A stretch of DNA of 64,000 nt from Mesorhizobium qingshengii (GCF_900103325.1 NZ_FMXM01000003.1:372001-436000); one strand, 5' to 3'; numbered from the stretch's first letter, positions 19,197-31,395 are shown. Translations and numbers: made by a program. The notes: generated by a model from the sequence alone, not told the origin.

Positions 19197-19212
19197 TTGA
19201 CGTTTACGTAAA
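19197..19212. promoter_or_regulatory. Candidate operator in the mdh promoter region
   Basis: TTGACGTTTACGTAAA is a dyad of the form TTxACGT-TT-ACGTxAA about 170 bp before mdh, with an embedded TTTACGTAAA perfect palindrome. From memory this resembles sites of MerR-family LiuR regulators. The assignment is an inference. The rest of 19165-19379 shows no stronger signal. Confidence 0.3.
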
Positions 19213-19235
19213 TCCCAAACAGTCTAACCGATTGA

Positions 19236-20348
<1,113 letters not shown>

Positions 20349-20379
20349 ACCCCCAGCAGTTGATCTGGAGACAATCCAT

Positions 20380-21573
<1,194 letters not shown>

Positions 21574-21577
21574 TCTG

Positions 21578-21949
21578 GTGCCTCCGCACAAGATAAACCT
21601 GGTCGAGGCGGCGGATGCGAAGATCAAGAAGGTCTTCGATCCGCATATCGCCGGCGACGTCAACGAATCCCAGGTCAAGATCGCCAAGTTCGGCGACGTC
21701 TTCGACTGGCATGCGCACGATAATGAAGACGAAGCCTTCCTCGTGCTGCGCGGTCGCATCGCCATCGATTTTCGCGACGGCACGGTGGAGCTTGCCAGCG
21801 GCGAGTTCATCGTCGTGCCGCGCGCTGTCGAACACCGGCCGCGTTCGCTGAGCGAAGAGCCTGTCGTGCTGATGTTCGAGCCGGCGACGACGCTCAACAC
21901 TGGCAATGCCAAGAGCGACCTCACCGTCGCCAACCTGAAGCGGCTCTGA
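21578..21949 (+). CDS. Cupin domain protein
   Basis: A 123-residue single-cupin protein. [19 protein letters not shown] provides the His/His/Glu metal-binding motif, and [11 protein letters not shown] the second His motif. It starts with GTG at 21578, only 4 bp after the sucC stop, so it is probably translated from the suc transcript. The function is unknown; small cupins of this kind can be sensors, isomerases or dioxygenases. I infer no role in succinyl-CoA synthetase. Confidence 0.82.
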   Translation: MPPHKINLVEAADAKIKKVFDPHIAGDVNESQVKIAKFGDVFDWHAHDNEDEAFLVLRGRIAIDFRDGTVELASGEFIVVPRAVEHRPRSLSEEPVVLMFEPATTLNTGNAKSDLTVANLKRL

Positions 21950-21951
21950 CC

Positions 21952-22449
21952 ATGAACGCGGCGCCCTTCTCTTCGCTCTCGGCCGATCACCAGCGCCTGC
22001 AGGCACTGGTCGGCGCGTGGCGTGGCGAGGAAGAGGTGGCGGAAACACAATGGGCTGATCGCGGCCCAGCGAGTTCGGACGTGCTGGCAGAGGTACAGTT
22101 TGGCGGTCTGTTCGTGGTGCAGCGCTATCGTCAGCGCCGCGATGGCACGATTTCGTTCGGCGCGCACAACGTCTTCGGTTTCGACCAGCCGAACAGTCTC
22201 GTCACCATGCACCAGTTCGATTCGATGGGCTTTGTGCCGGCCGCACCCGCCACCGGCGCGTGGAACGGCAGCGAATTGGTCCTGGTGCGGTCGTCGCCAC
22301 GCGGATCGGCCCGTGTCACCTACACTTTCGATACTGACAGCAACTATCGCATGCGGCTGGAATTCCAGCCGATCGGCAGCGACATTTGGCAAGACATGGT
22401 GAGCGGTGTCTACCAGCGCGTTTCACCTTCCTCGATCAACGGTTTTTAA
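21952..22449 (+). CDS. DUF1579-like protein
   Basis: A 165-residue protein that starts 2 bp after the cupin stop. [14 protein letters not shown] at the N-terminus and [28 protein letters not shown] and [16 protein letters not shown] in the middle follow the DUF1579 pattern of a lipocalin-like beta barrel. No signal peptide is seen. The function is unknown. It lies between sucC and sucD together with the cupin gene. Confidence 0.65.
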   Translation: MNAAPFSSLSADHQRLQALVGAWRGEEEVAETQWADRGPASSDVLAEVQFGGLFVVQRYRQRRDGTISFGAHNVFGFDQPNSLVTMHQFDSMGFVPAAPATGAWNGSELVLVRSSPRGSARVTYTFDTDSNYRMRLEFQPIGSDIWQDMVSGVYQRVSPSSINGF

Positions 22450-22460
22450 AAAGGGCTCCC

Positions 22461-23363
22461 ATGTCCATTCTCGTCGACAAGAACACCAAGGTGCTGGTGC
22501 AGGGCCTGACCGGCAAGACCGGCACGTTCCATACCGAACAGGCGCTGGCCTATCACGGGACCAAGATGGTCGGCGGCATCCATCCGAAGAAGGGTGGCGA
22601 GACCTGGACCGGCTCGAAGGGCGAGAGCCTGCCGATCTTCGCCACCGTCGCCGAGGGCAAGGCGAAGACCGGCGCCAACGCCTCCGTCGTCTATGTGCCG
22701 CCGGCGGGTGCCGCCGAAGCGATCCTGGAAGCGATCGAGGCCGAGATCCCGCTGATCATCTGCATCACCGAAGGCATACCGGTGATGGACATGATCAAGG
22801 TCAAAGCCAGGCTCGACCGCTCGACCTCGCGGCTGATCGGCCCGAACTGCCCGGGCGTGCTCACCCCCAATGAATGCAAGATCGGCATCATGCCCGGCAA
22901 CATCTTCCGCAAGGGCTCGGTCGGCGTTGTTTCGCGCTCTGGAACACTTACCTATGAGGCTGTGTTCCAGACCACCAATGTCGGCCTCGGCCAGACCACC
23001 GCCGTCGGCATTGGCGGCGACCCTGTCAAGGGCACCGAGTTCATCGACGTGCTCGAGATGTTTCTCGCCGACGACGAGACCAAGTCGATCATCATGATCG
23101 GCGAGATCGGCGGTTCGGCCGAGGAAGACGCCGCGCAGTTCCTCAAGGACGAAGCCAAGCGTGGCCGCAAGAAGCCGATGGCCGGCTTCATCGCCGGGCG
23201 CACAGCGCCGGCCGGCCGCACCATGGGCCACGCGGGCGCGGTCATCTCCGGCGGCAAGGGCGGCGCCGAGGACAAGATCGCGGCGATGGAATCGGCCGGG
23301 ATAAAAGTTTCGCCGTCGCCGGCCCGTCTCGGCACGACGCTGGTCGAGGCGATCAAAGGGTGA
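22461..23363 (+). CDS. sucD: Succinyl-CoA synthetase alpha subunit
   Basis: A 300-residue subunit. The phosphorylated histidine is H257 in [17 protein letters not shown]. The CoA-binding Rossmann fold near the N-terminus shows [25 protein letters not shown] is also conserved. It starts at the ATG at 22461; conserved sequence starts at once, so longer in-frame starts are unlikely. It is followed by 204 bp with a hairpin before sucA. Confidence 0.97.
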   Translation: MSILVDKNTKVLVQGLTGKTGTFHTEQALAYHGTKMVGGIHPKKGGETWTGSKGESLPIFATVAEGKAKTGANASVVYVPPAGAAEAILEAIEAEIPLIICITEGIPVMDMIKVKARLDRSTSRLIGPNCPGVLTPNECKIGIMPGNIFRKGSVGVVSRSGTLTYEAVFQTTNVGLGQTTAVGIGGDPVKGTEFIDVLEMFLADDETKSIIMIGEIGGSAEEDAAQFLKDEAKRGRKKPMAGFIAGRTAPAGRTMGHAGAVISGGKGGAEDKIAAMESAGIKVSPSPARLGTTLVEAIKG

Positions 23364-23385
23364 GAAACGATTGGCCGCTGGCCGA

Positions 23386-23411
23386 CGAAAAGCCAATTGC
23401 TTGGCTTTTCG
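23386..23411. terminator. Hairpin between sucD and sucA
   Basis: CGAAAAGCCAA-TTGC-TTGGCTTTTCG has an 11-bp perfect stem and a tetraloop. No T-run follows, so it is more likely an attenuating or processing hairpin than a full terminator. It could set different levels of sucCD and sucAB messages. Confidence 0.45.
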
Positions 23412-23567
23412 AGTTTCGAGCGCCCGGAGCGAAAGCGAAGGGCCGGAAATGGAATGAAGGCTGGCGACGGTTCGTTGGCCTTGAGGGGAAAAAGGACGGG
23501 TGAACCGTTCGACATCGCGGCAATGCCGCAAACGTAAGGAGACGGAGCACGGGCTCCGCTAAGTGAC

Positions 23568-26555
23568 ATGGCAAGACAAGATCAGGCCAACGACCAATTT
23601 TCGCTCACGTCTTTCCTCTATGGCGGCAACGCCGACTACATCGACGCGCTCTATGCCGCCTATGAGGACGATCCCGCCTCGGTCAATCCCGAATGGCAGG
23701 AGTTCTTCGCCGGGCTGAAGGACGACGCCGGCGACGTGCGCAAGAACGCCAAGGGCGCTTCCTGGGCCAAGCCCTCCTGGCCGCTGCAGGCCAATGGCGA
23801 GTTGGTGTCGGCGCTCGACGGCAACTGGGGCATCGTCGAGAAGCACCTGGAAAAGAAGGTCAAGGACAAGGCGGTCACCAGCGGTGTCGTCCTGTCCGAC
23901 GCCGACGTGCACCAGGCGACGCGCGATTCGGTGCGCGCAATCATGATGATCCGCGCCTACCGCATGCGCGGCCATCTGCACGCCAATCTCGACCCGCTCG
24001 GCATCGCCAAGCCGCTCGAGGACTACAACGAATTGTCGCCGGAGAATTACGGCTTCACCGCCGCCGACTACGACCGGCCGATCTTCCTCGACAATGTGCT
24101 CGGGCTCGAATTCGGCACCGTCCGGCAGATGCTGGAGATCCTGACCCGCACCTATTGCTCGACGCTCGGCGTCGAATTCATGCACATCTCCGATCCCGAG
24201 GAAAAGGCCTGGATCCAGGCGCGCATCGAGGGCGCCGACAAGGAGATCACCTTCACCGCCACCGGCAAGAAGGCGATCCTGCAGAAGCTGATCGAATCCG
24301 AAGGTTTCGAACAGTTCGCGGACATCAAATACAAGGGCACCAAGCGCTTCGGCCTCGATGGCAGTGAAGCGTTGATCCCGGCGCTGGAGCAGATCATCAA
24401 GCGCGGCGGCCAGCTCGGCATGAAGGAGATCGTGCTCGGCATGGCGCATCGCGGCCGGCTGAATGTGCTTTCCCAGGTGATGGCCAAGCCACACCGCGCC
24501 ATCTTCCATGAGTTCAAGGGCGGCTCGGCCGCCCCCGACGAGGTCGAAGGTTCGGGCGACGTCAAGTACCATCTCGGCGCCTCGTCGGACCGCGAGTTCG
24601 ATGGCAACAAGGTGCATCTGTCGCTGACCGCCAACCCCTCGCATCTGGAAATCGTCGATCCGGTGGTGATGGGCAAGGCACGCGCCAAGCAGGATTATCT
24701 GTTTGGCCGCAGCCGCGAGGAGATCGTGCCGCTGGAGGAGCGCGCCAAGGTGCTGCCGCTCTTGCTGCATGGCGACGCCGCCTTCGCCGGCCAGGGCGTG
24801 ATTGCCGAAATCCTCGGCCTTTCGGGCCTGCGCGGCCACCGCGTCGCCGGCACGCTGCATTTCATCATCAACAACCAGATCGGCTTCACCACCAATCCGC
24901 GCTTCTCGCGCTCGTCGCCCTATCCGTCCGACGTCGCCAAGATGATCGAGGCGCCGATCTTCCACGTCAACGGCGACGATCCGGAAGCGGTGGTCCATGC
25001 CACCAAGGTGGCGATCGAATTCCGCATGAAGTTCCACAAGCCGGTGGTGGTGGACATGTTCTGCTACCGCCGCTTCGGCCACAATGAGGGCGACGAACCG
25101 GCCTTCACCCAGCCGATCATGTATCGCAACATCCGCACCCACAAGACGACGGTGCAGATCTATGCCGACCGCCTGATTGCCGAAGGCCACATCACCCAGG
25201 CCGAATTCGACAAGATGAAGGCGGACTGGCGGGCGCATCTGGAATCGGAGTGGGAAGTCGGCCAGCACTACAAGCCTAACAAGGCCGACTGGCTCGACGG
25301 CGCCTGGTCGGGCCTGCGCACGGCCGACAACCAGGACGAAACGCGGCGCGGCAAGACCGCCGTGCCGGTCAAGACGCTGAAGGAAATCGGCAAGAAGCTG
25401 ACCGAGGTGCCGAAGGATTTCGAGGCGCACAAGACGATCATCCGATTTCTCGAGAACCGCCGCCAGGCAATCGAGTCCGGCGAAGGCATCGACTGGTCGA
25501 CGGCCGAGGCGCTGGCCTTCGGCGCCATCCTGCTCGATGGCAACCCGATCCGGCTGTCGGGCCAGGATTCCGAACGCGGCACCTTCTCGCAGCGCCATTC
25601 CGTGCTCTACGACCAGCGCGACGAAACCCGCTACATCCCGCTCAACAACCTGTCCGCCGCGCAGGCCGGCTACGAAGTCATCAACTCGATGCTGTCGGAA
25701 GAGGCGGTGCTCGGCTTCGAATATGGCTACAGCCTTGCCGAGCCGAAGGCGCTGACGCTGTGGGAAGCGCAGTTCGGCGACTTCGCCAACGGCGCCCAGG
25801 TGGTGTTCGACCAGTTCATCTCGTCGGGCGAGCGCAAGTGGCTCAGAATGTCGGGCCTCGTCTGCCTGCTGCCACATGGCTATGAAGGCCAGGGTCCGGA
25901 ACATTCCTCGGCGCGGCTCGAGCGTTTCCTGCAGCTTTGCGCCGAAGACAACATGCAAGTGGCCAACTGCACGACGCCGGCCAACTACTTTCACATCCTG
26001 CGCCGGCAGTTGAAGCGGGACTTCCGCAAGCCGCTGATCCTGATGACGCCAAAGTCGCTGCTACGCCACAAGCGGGCGGTGTCGACGCTGCCGGAAATTT
26101 CCGGCGAGAGCTCGTTCCACCGGCTCTTGTGGGACGACGCCCAGCTGCTTCCCGGCCAGGCGATCAAGCTGGTCAAGGATTCGAAGATCCGTCGCGTCGT
26201 GCTGTGCTCGGGCAAGGTCTACTACGACCTCTACGAAGAGCGCGAGAAACGCGGCATCAACGATATCTACCTGCTGCGCGTCGAACAGCTCTATCCGTTC
26301 CCGGCCAAGGCGCTGATCACGGAACTGTCGCGCTTCCGCAACGCCGAGATGGTGTGGTGCCAGGAGGAGCCCAAGAACATGGGCGCCTGGTCGTTCATCG
26401 ACCCGTATCTGGAGTGGGTGCTGGCGCATATCGATGCCAAGCATCAGCGGGTGCGCTACACCGGCCGTCCGGCTGCAGCCTCGCCGGCGACCGGACTGAT
26501 GTCCAAGCACCTTGCCCAGCTCGCCGCCTTGCTCGAAGACGCGCTCGGCGAATAA
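23568..26555 (+). CDS. sucA: 2-oxoglutarate dehydrogenase E1 component
   Basis: A 995-residue thiamine-diphosphate enzyme that decarboxylates 2-oxoglutarate and passes the succinyl group to SucB. The N-terminus FSLTSFLYGGNADYIDALYA and the motif GMAHRGRLNVL are diagnostic of E1o. The ThDP/Mg-binding region includes NGDDPEAVVHATK and RRFGHNEGDEPAFTQP. The length fits the family. The ATG at 23568 is 204 bp after sucD; sucB follows after 30 bp. Confidence 0.97.
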   Translation: MARQDQANDQFSLTSFLYGGNADYIDALYAAYEDDPASVNPEWQEFFAGLKDDAGDVRKNAKGASWAKPSWPLQANGELVSALDGNWGIVEKHLEKKVKDKAVTSGVVLSDADVHQATRDSVRAIMMIRAYRMRGHLHANLDPLGIAKPLEDYNELSPENYGFTAADYDRPIFLDNVLGLEFGTVRQMLEILTRTYCSTLGVEFMHISDPEEKAWIQARIEGADKEITFTATGKKAILQKLIESEGFEQFADIKYKGTKRFGLDGSEALIPALEQIIKRGGQLGMKEIVLGMAHRGRLNVLSQVMAKPHRAIFHEFKGGSAAPDEVEGSGDVKYHLGASSDREFDGNKVHLSLTANPSHLEIVDPVVMGKARAKQDYLFGRSREEIVPLEERAKVLPLLLHGDAAFAGQGVIAEILGLSGLRGHRVAGTLHFIINNQIGFTTNPRFSRSSPYPSDVAKMIEAPIFHVNGDDPEAVVHATKVAIEFRMKFHKPVVVDMFCYRRFGHNEGDEPAFTQPIMYRNIRTHKTTVQIYADRLIAEGHITQAEFDKMKADWRAHLESEWEVGQHYKPNKADWLDGAWSGLRTADNQDETRRGKTAVPVKTLKEIGKKLTEVPKDFEAHKTIIRFLENRRQAIESGEGIDWSTAEALAFGAILLDGNPIRLSGQDSERGTFSQRHSVLYDQRDETRYIPLNNLSAAQAGYEVINSMLSEEAVLGFEYGYSLAEPKALTLWEAQFGDFANGAQVVFDQFISSGERKWLRMSGLVCLLPHGYEGQGPEHSSARLERFLQLCAEDNMQVANCTTPANYFHILRRQLKRDFRKPLILMTPKSLLRHKRAVSTLPEISGESSFHRLLWDDAQLLPGQAIKLVKDSKIRRVVLCSGKVYYDLYEEREKRGINDIYLLRVEQLYPFPAKALITELSRFRNAEMVWCQEEPKNMGAWSFIDPYLEWVLAHIDAKHQRVRYTGRPAAASPATGLMSKHLAQLAALLEDALGE

Positions 26556-26585
26556 ACAGAACCCGACAAGAAACGGACAGGCACA

Positions 26586-27872
26586 ATGGCTACCGAAATC
26601 CGCGTTCCCACTCTCGGCGAATCCGTCACCGAAGCCACCATCGGCAAATGGTTCAAGAAGGTGGGCGACGCCATTGCCGCCGATGAGCCCCTGGTCGAGC
26701 TCGAGACCGACAAGGTGACGGTGGAGGTGCCGGCCGCCGCCGCCGGGACGCTGAGCGAAATCACCGCCAAGGAAGGCGAGACGGTCGGCGTCGGCGCATT
26801 GCTGGGTTCGATTTCGGCCGGCGGGGACGCCGCCGCACCAGCGACCAAGCCGCAAGCGGTATCGCAGGCCTCGAGCCCCGACGCGGCGTCCACCGTCAAG
26901 CAGGCGGCAGTCGAAACCGCCAAGATCGCCGGCGACGCCGGCGCGGTCGAGGCACGCAGCATGCCGCCGGCACCGGCGGCGGCGAAGCTGATCGCCGAGA
27001 ACAATCTGGCGGTCGACCAGCTCTCGGGTTCGGGCAAGCGTGGCCAGGTGCTGAAGGGTGATGTGCTCGACGCGATCGCCAAGGGCGCGCCGTCGCAGCC
27101 GGCCGAAACGCCCAAGGCGGCACCGGCGCCCGCACCGGTCACTGTCCGTGCGCCGTCCTCGGGCGACGATGCGTCGCGCGAGGAGCGCGTGCGCATGACC
27201 AAGCTGCGCCAGACGATCGCGCGTCGCCTCAAGGAAGCGCAGTCGACCGCCGCCATGCTGACCACCTTCAACGAGGTCGACATGTCAGCGGTGATGGCGC
27301 TCAGGACCAAATACAAGGACGTGTTCGAGAAGAAGCATGGCGTGAAGCTCGGCTTCATGGGCTTCTTCACCAAGGCGGTGACGCATGCGCTGAAGGAGAT
27401 CCCTTCGGTCAACGCCGAGATCGACGGCACCGACATCATCTTCAAGAACTACGCGCATATCGGCGTCGCCGTCGGCACCGAAAAGGGCCTCGTCGTGCCT
27501 GTCGTGCGCAATGCCGACCAGATGTCGATCGCCGAGATCGAGAAGGATATTGGCCGGCTGGGCATCGCCGCGCGCGACGGCAAGCTGTCGGTCGCCGACA
27601 TGCAAGGCGGCACGTTCACGATTTCCAACGGCGGCGTCTACGGCTCGCTGATGTCGACGCCGATCCTCAACGCGCCGCAGTCGGGTATTCTTGGCATGCA
27701 CAAGATCCAGGACCGGCCGGTGGTGGTCGGCGGCCAGATTGTCATCCGTCCGATGATGTATCTGGCGCTGAGCTACGATCATCGCATCGTCGATGGCAAG
27801 GAAGCCGTGACCTTCCTGGTGCGCGTCAAGGAGAGCCTGGAGGATCCCGAACGGCTCGTGCTCGATCTCTGA
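26586..27872 (+). CDS. sucB: Dihydrolipoamide succinyltransferase (E2 of 2-oxoglutarate dehydrogenase)
   Basis: A 428-residue protein with the usual order: lipoyl domain with lipoylated K43 in [11 protein letters not shown], a Pro/Ala linker, a subunit-binding domain around [16 protein letters not shown], and the catalytic domain ending with [12 protein letters not shown] (H399, D403). It forms the core of the complex with SucA and the LpdA encoded downstream. LpdA is separated from it by two unrelated genes. Confidence 0.97.
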   Translation: MATEIRVPTLGESVTEATIGKWFKKVGDAIAADEPLVELETDKVTVEVPAAAAGTLSEITAKEGETVGVGALLGSISAGGDAAAPATKPQAVSQASSPDAASTVKQAAVETAKIAGDAGAVEARSMPPAPAAAKLIAENNLAVDQLSGSGKRGQVLKGDVLDAIAKGAPSQPAETPKAAPAPAPVTVRAPSSGDDASREERVRMTKLRQTIARRLKEAQSTAAMLTTFNEVDMSAVMALRTKYKDVFEKKHGVKLGFMGFFTKAVTHALKEIPSVNAEIDGTDIIFKNYAHIGVAVGTEKGLVVPVVRNADQMSIAEIEKDIGRLGIAARDGKLSVADMQGGTFTISNGGVYGSLMSTPILNAPQSGILGMHKIQDRPVVVGGQIVIRPMMYLALSYDHRIVDGKEAVTFLVRVKESLEDPERLVLDL

Positions 27873-27931
27873 GGTCTGGTGCTGATCCGGCCGTTGGGCT
27901 TGGGGCCGGAGGAAGGGATCTGCGCGGCAGA

Positions 27932-28450
27932 ATGACGACTCGCTCCCTTAGCCTTTCCAAGGTGTTTTCGATCTCATCGATCGCGGCCGGCATGGCGCTG
28001 GCCGCGGCGAATGCCCATGCCGCCTGCCCGATCGAGCTTGCCGTCTATGGCGATGCGCAGAGCGGCAGCGAGATCGATTTTGCCCCGACCGGTACCTCGG
28101 CCACCGTCACCAACACGTTCCGGATGATCCTCGACAACAATGTCGTGCTGAACGGCATCGTCATGTGGAACGAAGGCGTGTCGCGGCCGAACGGCGCGCT
28201 GATGTACAAATGCCCAGAGGGCGATGTCACCGGCGGAGAGCTTGCCGCCTGCACGCCCTGGCATGGCGTCATCTATACGTCGGACGACAAGGGCAGCATC
28301 GGGCTGCTGCCGGCCGAAGGTGTCGATGCGCCGAAGACTCTGATCCTGCCGGATCTCGGTCCGGCGCTGCGTCAATCCTCGGCCTATGGCGGCAGCGGTT
28401 TTTCGAAAGTGCCTTGGGATGTGTTTGCCTTGAAGGGATGCCAGGAATGA
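27932..28450 (+). CDS. Exported protein of unknown function between sucB and lpdA
   Basis: A 172-residue protein with a signal peptide (about 30 residues, cleavage likely after AHA in ANAHAACP). The mature chain has four cysteines (ACPIEL, YKCPEG, AACTPW and LKGCQE), suggesting two disulfides in the periplasm. I recognise no family. The stop overlaps the following SDR start (ATGA), so the two are translationally coupled. Confidence 0.7.
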   Translation: MTTRSLSLSKVFSISSIAAGMALAAANAHAACPIELAVYGDAQSGSEIDFAPTGTSATVTNTFRMILDNNVVLNGIVMWNEGVSRPNGALMYKCPEGDVTGGELAACTPWHGVIYTSDDKGSIGLLPAEGVDAPKTLILPDLGPALRQSSAYGGSGFSKVPWDVFALKGCQE

Positions 28451-29202
28451 GCGAGGCGCAAAAGGTGCTGCTGGTCACCGGCGGCAGCCGCGGCATCGGC
28501 GCCGCGATCTGCAGGCTCGGGTCGAAGGCCGGCTACCGCGTGGCGGTCAACTACGCCTCGAACCAGGCTGCCGCCGACGCGTTGGTCAGCGAAATCGAGG
28601 CGGCCGGCGGCGAAGCTTTTGCCGTCAAGGGCGATGTCGGTAGCGAGGCCGATGTCGTGGCCATGTTCGGCGCCGTCGACCGCGCCTATGGCCGGCTCGA
28701 TGCTTTCGTCAACAATGCCGGCATCGTCGACGTCAAGGCGCGTGTCGACGAGATGGATGTTTCGCGACTGGAGCGCATGATGCGCATCAATGTCGTCGGC
28801 TCGTTCCTCTGCGCGCGCGAGGCGGTCAAGCGCATGTCGACCCGCCACGGCGGGCCGGGCGGATCGATCGTCAACATCTCGTCGGCAGCGGCGGTGCTGG
28901 GTTCACCGGGTGAGTATGTCGACTATGCCGCCTCCAAGGGCGCCATCGACACCTTCACCATCGGGCTCGCCCGCGAGGTGGCGTTGGAAGGTGTCCGGGT
29001 CAATGCGGTGCGGCCCGGCCTCATCGACACCGAAATCCACGCCTCCGGCGGGCAGCCGGACAGGATAGAACGGTTCCGCGACATACTGCCGATGAAAAGA
29101 GCTGGCACGGCGGATGAAGTCGCCGGCGCGGTTCTCTATCTTCTATCCGACGCCGCGTCCTATACGACGGGCGCGATCCTGAATGTAAGCGGCGGCCGCT
29201 GA
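28447..29202 (+). CDS. SDR-family NAD(P)-dependent oxidoreductase
   Basis: A 251-residue short-chain dehydrogenase/reductase. The cofactor loop is VTGGSRGIGAA (about 10-20), followed by NNAG and NISSAA, and the catalytic YVDYAASKGA (Tyr-x3-Lys form). The C-terminus AILNVSGGR is typical of the FabG-like branch. The substrate is unknown. The ATG at 28447 overlaps the previous stop by 4 bases; lpdA starts 24 bp downstream, so all may share the suc transcript. Confidence 0.85.
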   Translation: MSEAQKVLLVTGGSRGIGAAICRLGSKAGYRVAVNYASNQAAADALVSEIEAAGGEAFAVKGDVGSEADVVAMFGAVDRAYGRLDAFVNNAGIVDVKARVDEMDVSRLERMMRINVVGSFLCAREAVKRMSTRHGGPGGSIVNISSAAAVLGSPGEYVDYAASKGAIDTFTIGLAREVALEGVRVNAVRPGLIDTEIHASGGQPDRIERFRDILPMKRAGTADEVAGAVLYLLSDAASYTTGAILNVSGGR

Positions 29203-29226
29203 GCCCCAATCAAGAAGGACAGTATC

Positions 29227-30633
29227 ATGGCTTATGACGTCGTTATCATCGGATCGGGACCGGGCGGCTATGTCTGCGCCATCAAGGCGGCGCAGCTCGG
29301 GCTGAAGGTCGCGGTGGTCGAGAAGAACGCGACCTTTGGCGGCACCTGCCTCAACATCGGCTGCATTCCGTCGAAGGCGCTGCTCCATGCCTCCGAGATG
29401 TTCGCCGAGGCCGGCCATTCCTTCGACACGCTAGGCGTCGAGATATCCGCGCCGAAATTGAACCTGAAGAAGATGATGGCGCACAAGGATGCGACGGTGT
29501 CGTCGAACGTCAACGGCGTCGCCTTCCTGTTCAAGAAGAACAAGATCGACAGCTTCCGCGGCACCGGCAAGGTGGTTGCGGCCGGCAAGGTGTCGGTGAC
29601 CGGCGAGGACGGCAAGGTCGAGGAGATCGAGACCAGGAACATCGTCATCGCCACCGGTTCGGACGTCGCCGGCATTCCCGGCGTCAAGGTCGACATCGAC
29701 GAGAAGGTCATCGTGTCGTCGACCGGCGCGCTGTCGCTGGAGAAAGTTCCCGGCCATTTGGTGGTGGTCGGCGGTGGTGTCATCGGGCTTGAGCTCGGCT
29801 CGGTCTGGGCACGGCTAGGCGCCAAGGTGACCGTGGTCGAGTTCCTCGACACCATTTTGGGCGGCATGGATGGCGAGGTCTCCAAGCAGTTCCAGCGGCT
29901 GCTGTCGAAACAGGGTTTCGAGTTCAAGCTCGGCGCCAAGGTGACAGGTGTCGCCAAGGCCAAGAAGGGTGCGACCGTCACCTTCGAGCCGGTCAAGGGC
30001 GGTGCCGCCGAGACCATCGAAGCCGATGCGGTGCTGATCGCCACCGGGCGCCGCGCCTATTCCGACAGCCTTGGCTTGAAGGAAGCCGGCGTCGAGGTCG
30101 ACGAGCGCGGCCGGGTCAAGACCGACGGGCATCTCAGGACCAATGTATCAGGCATCTACGCCATCGGCGATGTCATCGCCGGGCCGATGCTGGCGCACAA
30201 GGCCGAGGACGAGGGCGTCGCGGTGGCGGAAACCATCGCCGGCCAGGCCGGCCACGTGAACTATGACGTCATCCCGAGCGTCGTCTACACCAGCCCGGAA
30301 ATCGCCTCCGTCGGCAAGACCGAGGAAGAGCTGAAGAAGGCCGGCATCGACTACAAGGCGGGAAAATTCCCGTTCAGCGCCAATGGCCGGGCACGCGCCA
30401 TGCTGCACACCGATGGCTTCGTGAAGATCCTCGCAGACAAGACGACCGACCGCGTGCTCGGCGTGCACATCGTCGGCTTCGGCGCCGGTGAAATGATCCA
30501 CGAGGCGGCGGTGCTGATGGAGTTCGGCGGCTCCTCGGAAGACCTCGCCCGCACCTGCCACGCGCATCCGACAATGTCGGAAGCGGTGAAGGAGGCCGCG
30601 CTGGCTACCTTCTTCAAGCCGATCCATATCTAG
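29227..30633 (+). CDS. lpdA: Dihydrolipoamide dehydrogenase (E3)
   Basis: A 468-residue flavoprotein that reoxidises the lipoyl groups of 2-oxo acid dehydrogenases. The FAD loop is [17 protein letters not shown], the redox disulfide C41/C46 lies in [13 protein letters not shown], and the C-terminal His-Glu pair lies in [13 protein letters not shown]. It ends the TCA cluster and is followed by a palindromic repeat and a strong hairpin terminator. Confidence 0.97.
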   Translation: MAYDVVIIGSGPGGYVCAIKAAQLGLKVAVVEKNATFGGTCLNIGCIPSKALLHASEMFAEAGHSFDTLGVEISAPKLNLKKMMAHKDATVSSNVNGVAFLFKKNKIDSFRGTGKVVAAGKVSVTGEDGKVEEIETRNIVIATGSDVAGIPGVKVDIDEKVIVSSTGALSLEKVPGHLVVVGGGVIGLELGSVWARLGAKVTVVEFLDTILGGMDGEVSKQFQRLLSKQGFEFKLGAKVTGVAKAKKGATVTFEPVKGGAAETIEADAVLIATGRRAYSDSLGLKEAGVEVDERGRVKTDGHLRTNVSGIYAIGDVIAGPMLAHKAEDEGVAVAETIAGQAGHVNYDVIPSVVYTSPEIASVGKTEEELKKAGIDYKAGKFPFSANGRARAMLHTDGFVKILADKTTDRVLGVHIVGFGAGEMIHEAAVLMEFGGSSEDLARTCHAHPTMSEAVKEAALATFFKPIHI

Positions 30634-30639
30634 GGCGAC

Positions 30640-30799
30640 TTCGTCATCCCAGGGCGGAGCAGGAGCGAAGCGACGCCACGGAGACCCTGGGGTCCATGCC
30701 GCGACGTCAGAGCGTCGCCGCGGTGCAGAATTCTGTCCTGCGGCATTCCTCGGCAGAGGTAGCGGCATGGCTCCTCGGGTCAAGCCCGAGGATGACGAA
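30640..30799. repeat. Intergenic element with 10-bp terminal inverted repeats
   Basis: The ends TTCGTCATCC (30640-30649) and GGATGACGAA (30790-30799) are perfect inverted repeats about 160 bp apart. An internal hairpin is CTCGGGTC/AAGCCCGAG. No reading frame is seen inside. The form resembles small non-autonomous repeats common between rhizobial genes; no second copy is in this window. Confidence 0.65.
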
Positions 30800-30823
30800 C
30801 GCGTGGAGCCTCAGCCCAAAGCA

Positions 30824-30851
30824 AAACGGCCCGCTTTTCAGCGGGCCGTTT
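30824..30851. terminator. Bidirectional intrinsic terminator
   Basis: AAACGGCCCGCT-TTTC-AGCGGGCCGTTT has a 12-bp perfect stem flanked by A/T runs. It serves lpdA from the left and the small gene at 30871-31176 from the right. Confidence 0.85.
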
Positions 30852-30870
30852 GTATTTGATGTCGAGCCTA

Positions 30871-31176
30871 TCAGTTGGCCGGTGCGGCAGGAGCCGGTGC
30901 GGGGGCTGGCTCTGCCGGAGCAGGGGCCGCCGGTGCCGGAGCTGCGGGAGCCGGTTCGGCTGGCTTTGCCGGCTCGGCTGGCTTCATCGGTTCCGCAGGC
31001 GCGGGCGCGGGGGCCGGTGTGCTGGCCGCGGGCGGCTCGGCGGGTGCCGGATTCTCGCCGCTTCTTCCGAAAACATAATACGCGACAATGGCCAGAATAA
31101 CGACGACCAGCGCAATCAGCCAGGGACTGCCGCCCCCGCCACTTGGCCTGGGAGTGTCGTTTGATGGATTCGCCAT
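30871..31176 (-). CDS. Small membrane-anchored Pro/Ala-rich protein
   Basis: A 101-residue protein. After a short polar head (TPRPSGGGG) there is one membrane segment (about 18-37, WLIALVVVILAIVAYYVFG), then about 60 residues of Pro/Ala/Glu repeats (PAPAEPMKPAEPAK). No known domain. It is probably anchored in the inner membrane with a flexible periplasmic tail. The low-complexity tail makes homology weak, but the ribosome site, frame and terminator support a real gene. Confidence 0.65.
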   Translation of the reverse strand: MANPSNDTPRPSGGGGSPWLIALVVVILAIVAYYVFGRSGENPAPAEPPAASTPAPAPAPAEPMKPAEPAKPAEPAPAAPAPAAPAPAEPAPAPAPAAPAN

Positions 31177-31302
31177 AAAAGTGTCCTCCGTGGATGAAAA
31201 TGATCAATCAACAGCCATCAACGCGCAACCGTTGAATGGGTTTCACGCTAGGGGAGGAAAACGCCGAAAAGGCGACGCCTCGATCCCCCGCTGCCATGCG
31301 AC

Positions 31303-31395
31303 TCAATTGACAGCGGTCACAGTATAGCTGGCTTTGCGGAAATCCTCGACCAGCCCCCGACGGACAGGCGGCGTTTCGCCACGCAGCGAGCCAAA
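31303..31395 (-). pseudogene. 3' remnant of a second TraB/GumN-family gene
   Basis: On the minus strand this stretch reads GLVEDFRKASYTVTAVN and then a stop. That matches the C-terminus of the intact TraB/GumN protein at 31914 (GLVEDFRKAGYTVTAVGL). The DNA of the two ends is alike over about 35 bp. Upstream of the fragment the similarity ends and a DUF2867 gene begins. I infer a former tandem paralogue of which only the tail remains. Confidence 0.6.

Noticed and set aside
23559..25994. Long open frame opposite sucA
   Set aside because: Antisense shadow of a well-conserved gene, with no recognisable domain and a composition typical of mirrored high-GC genes.
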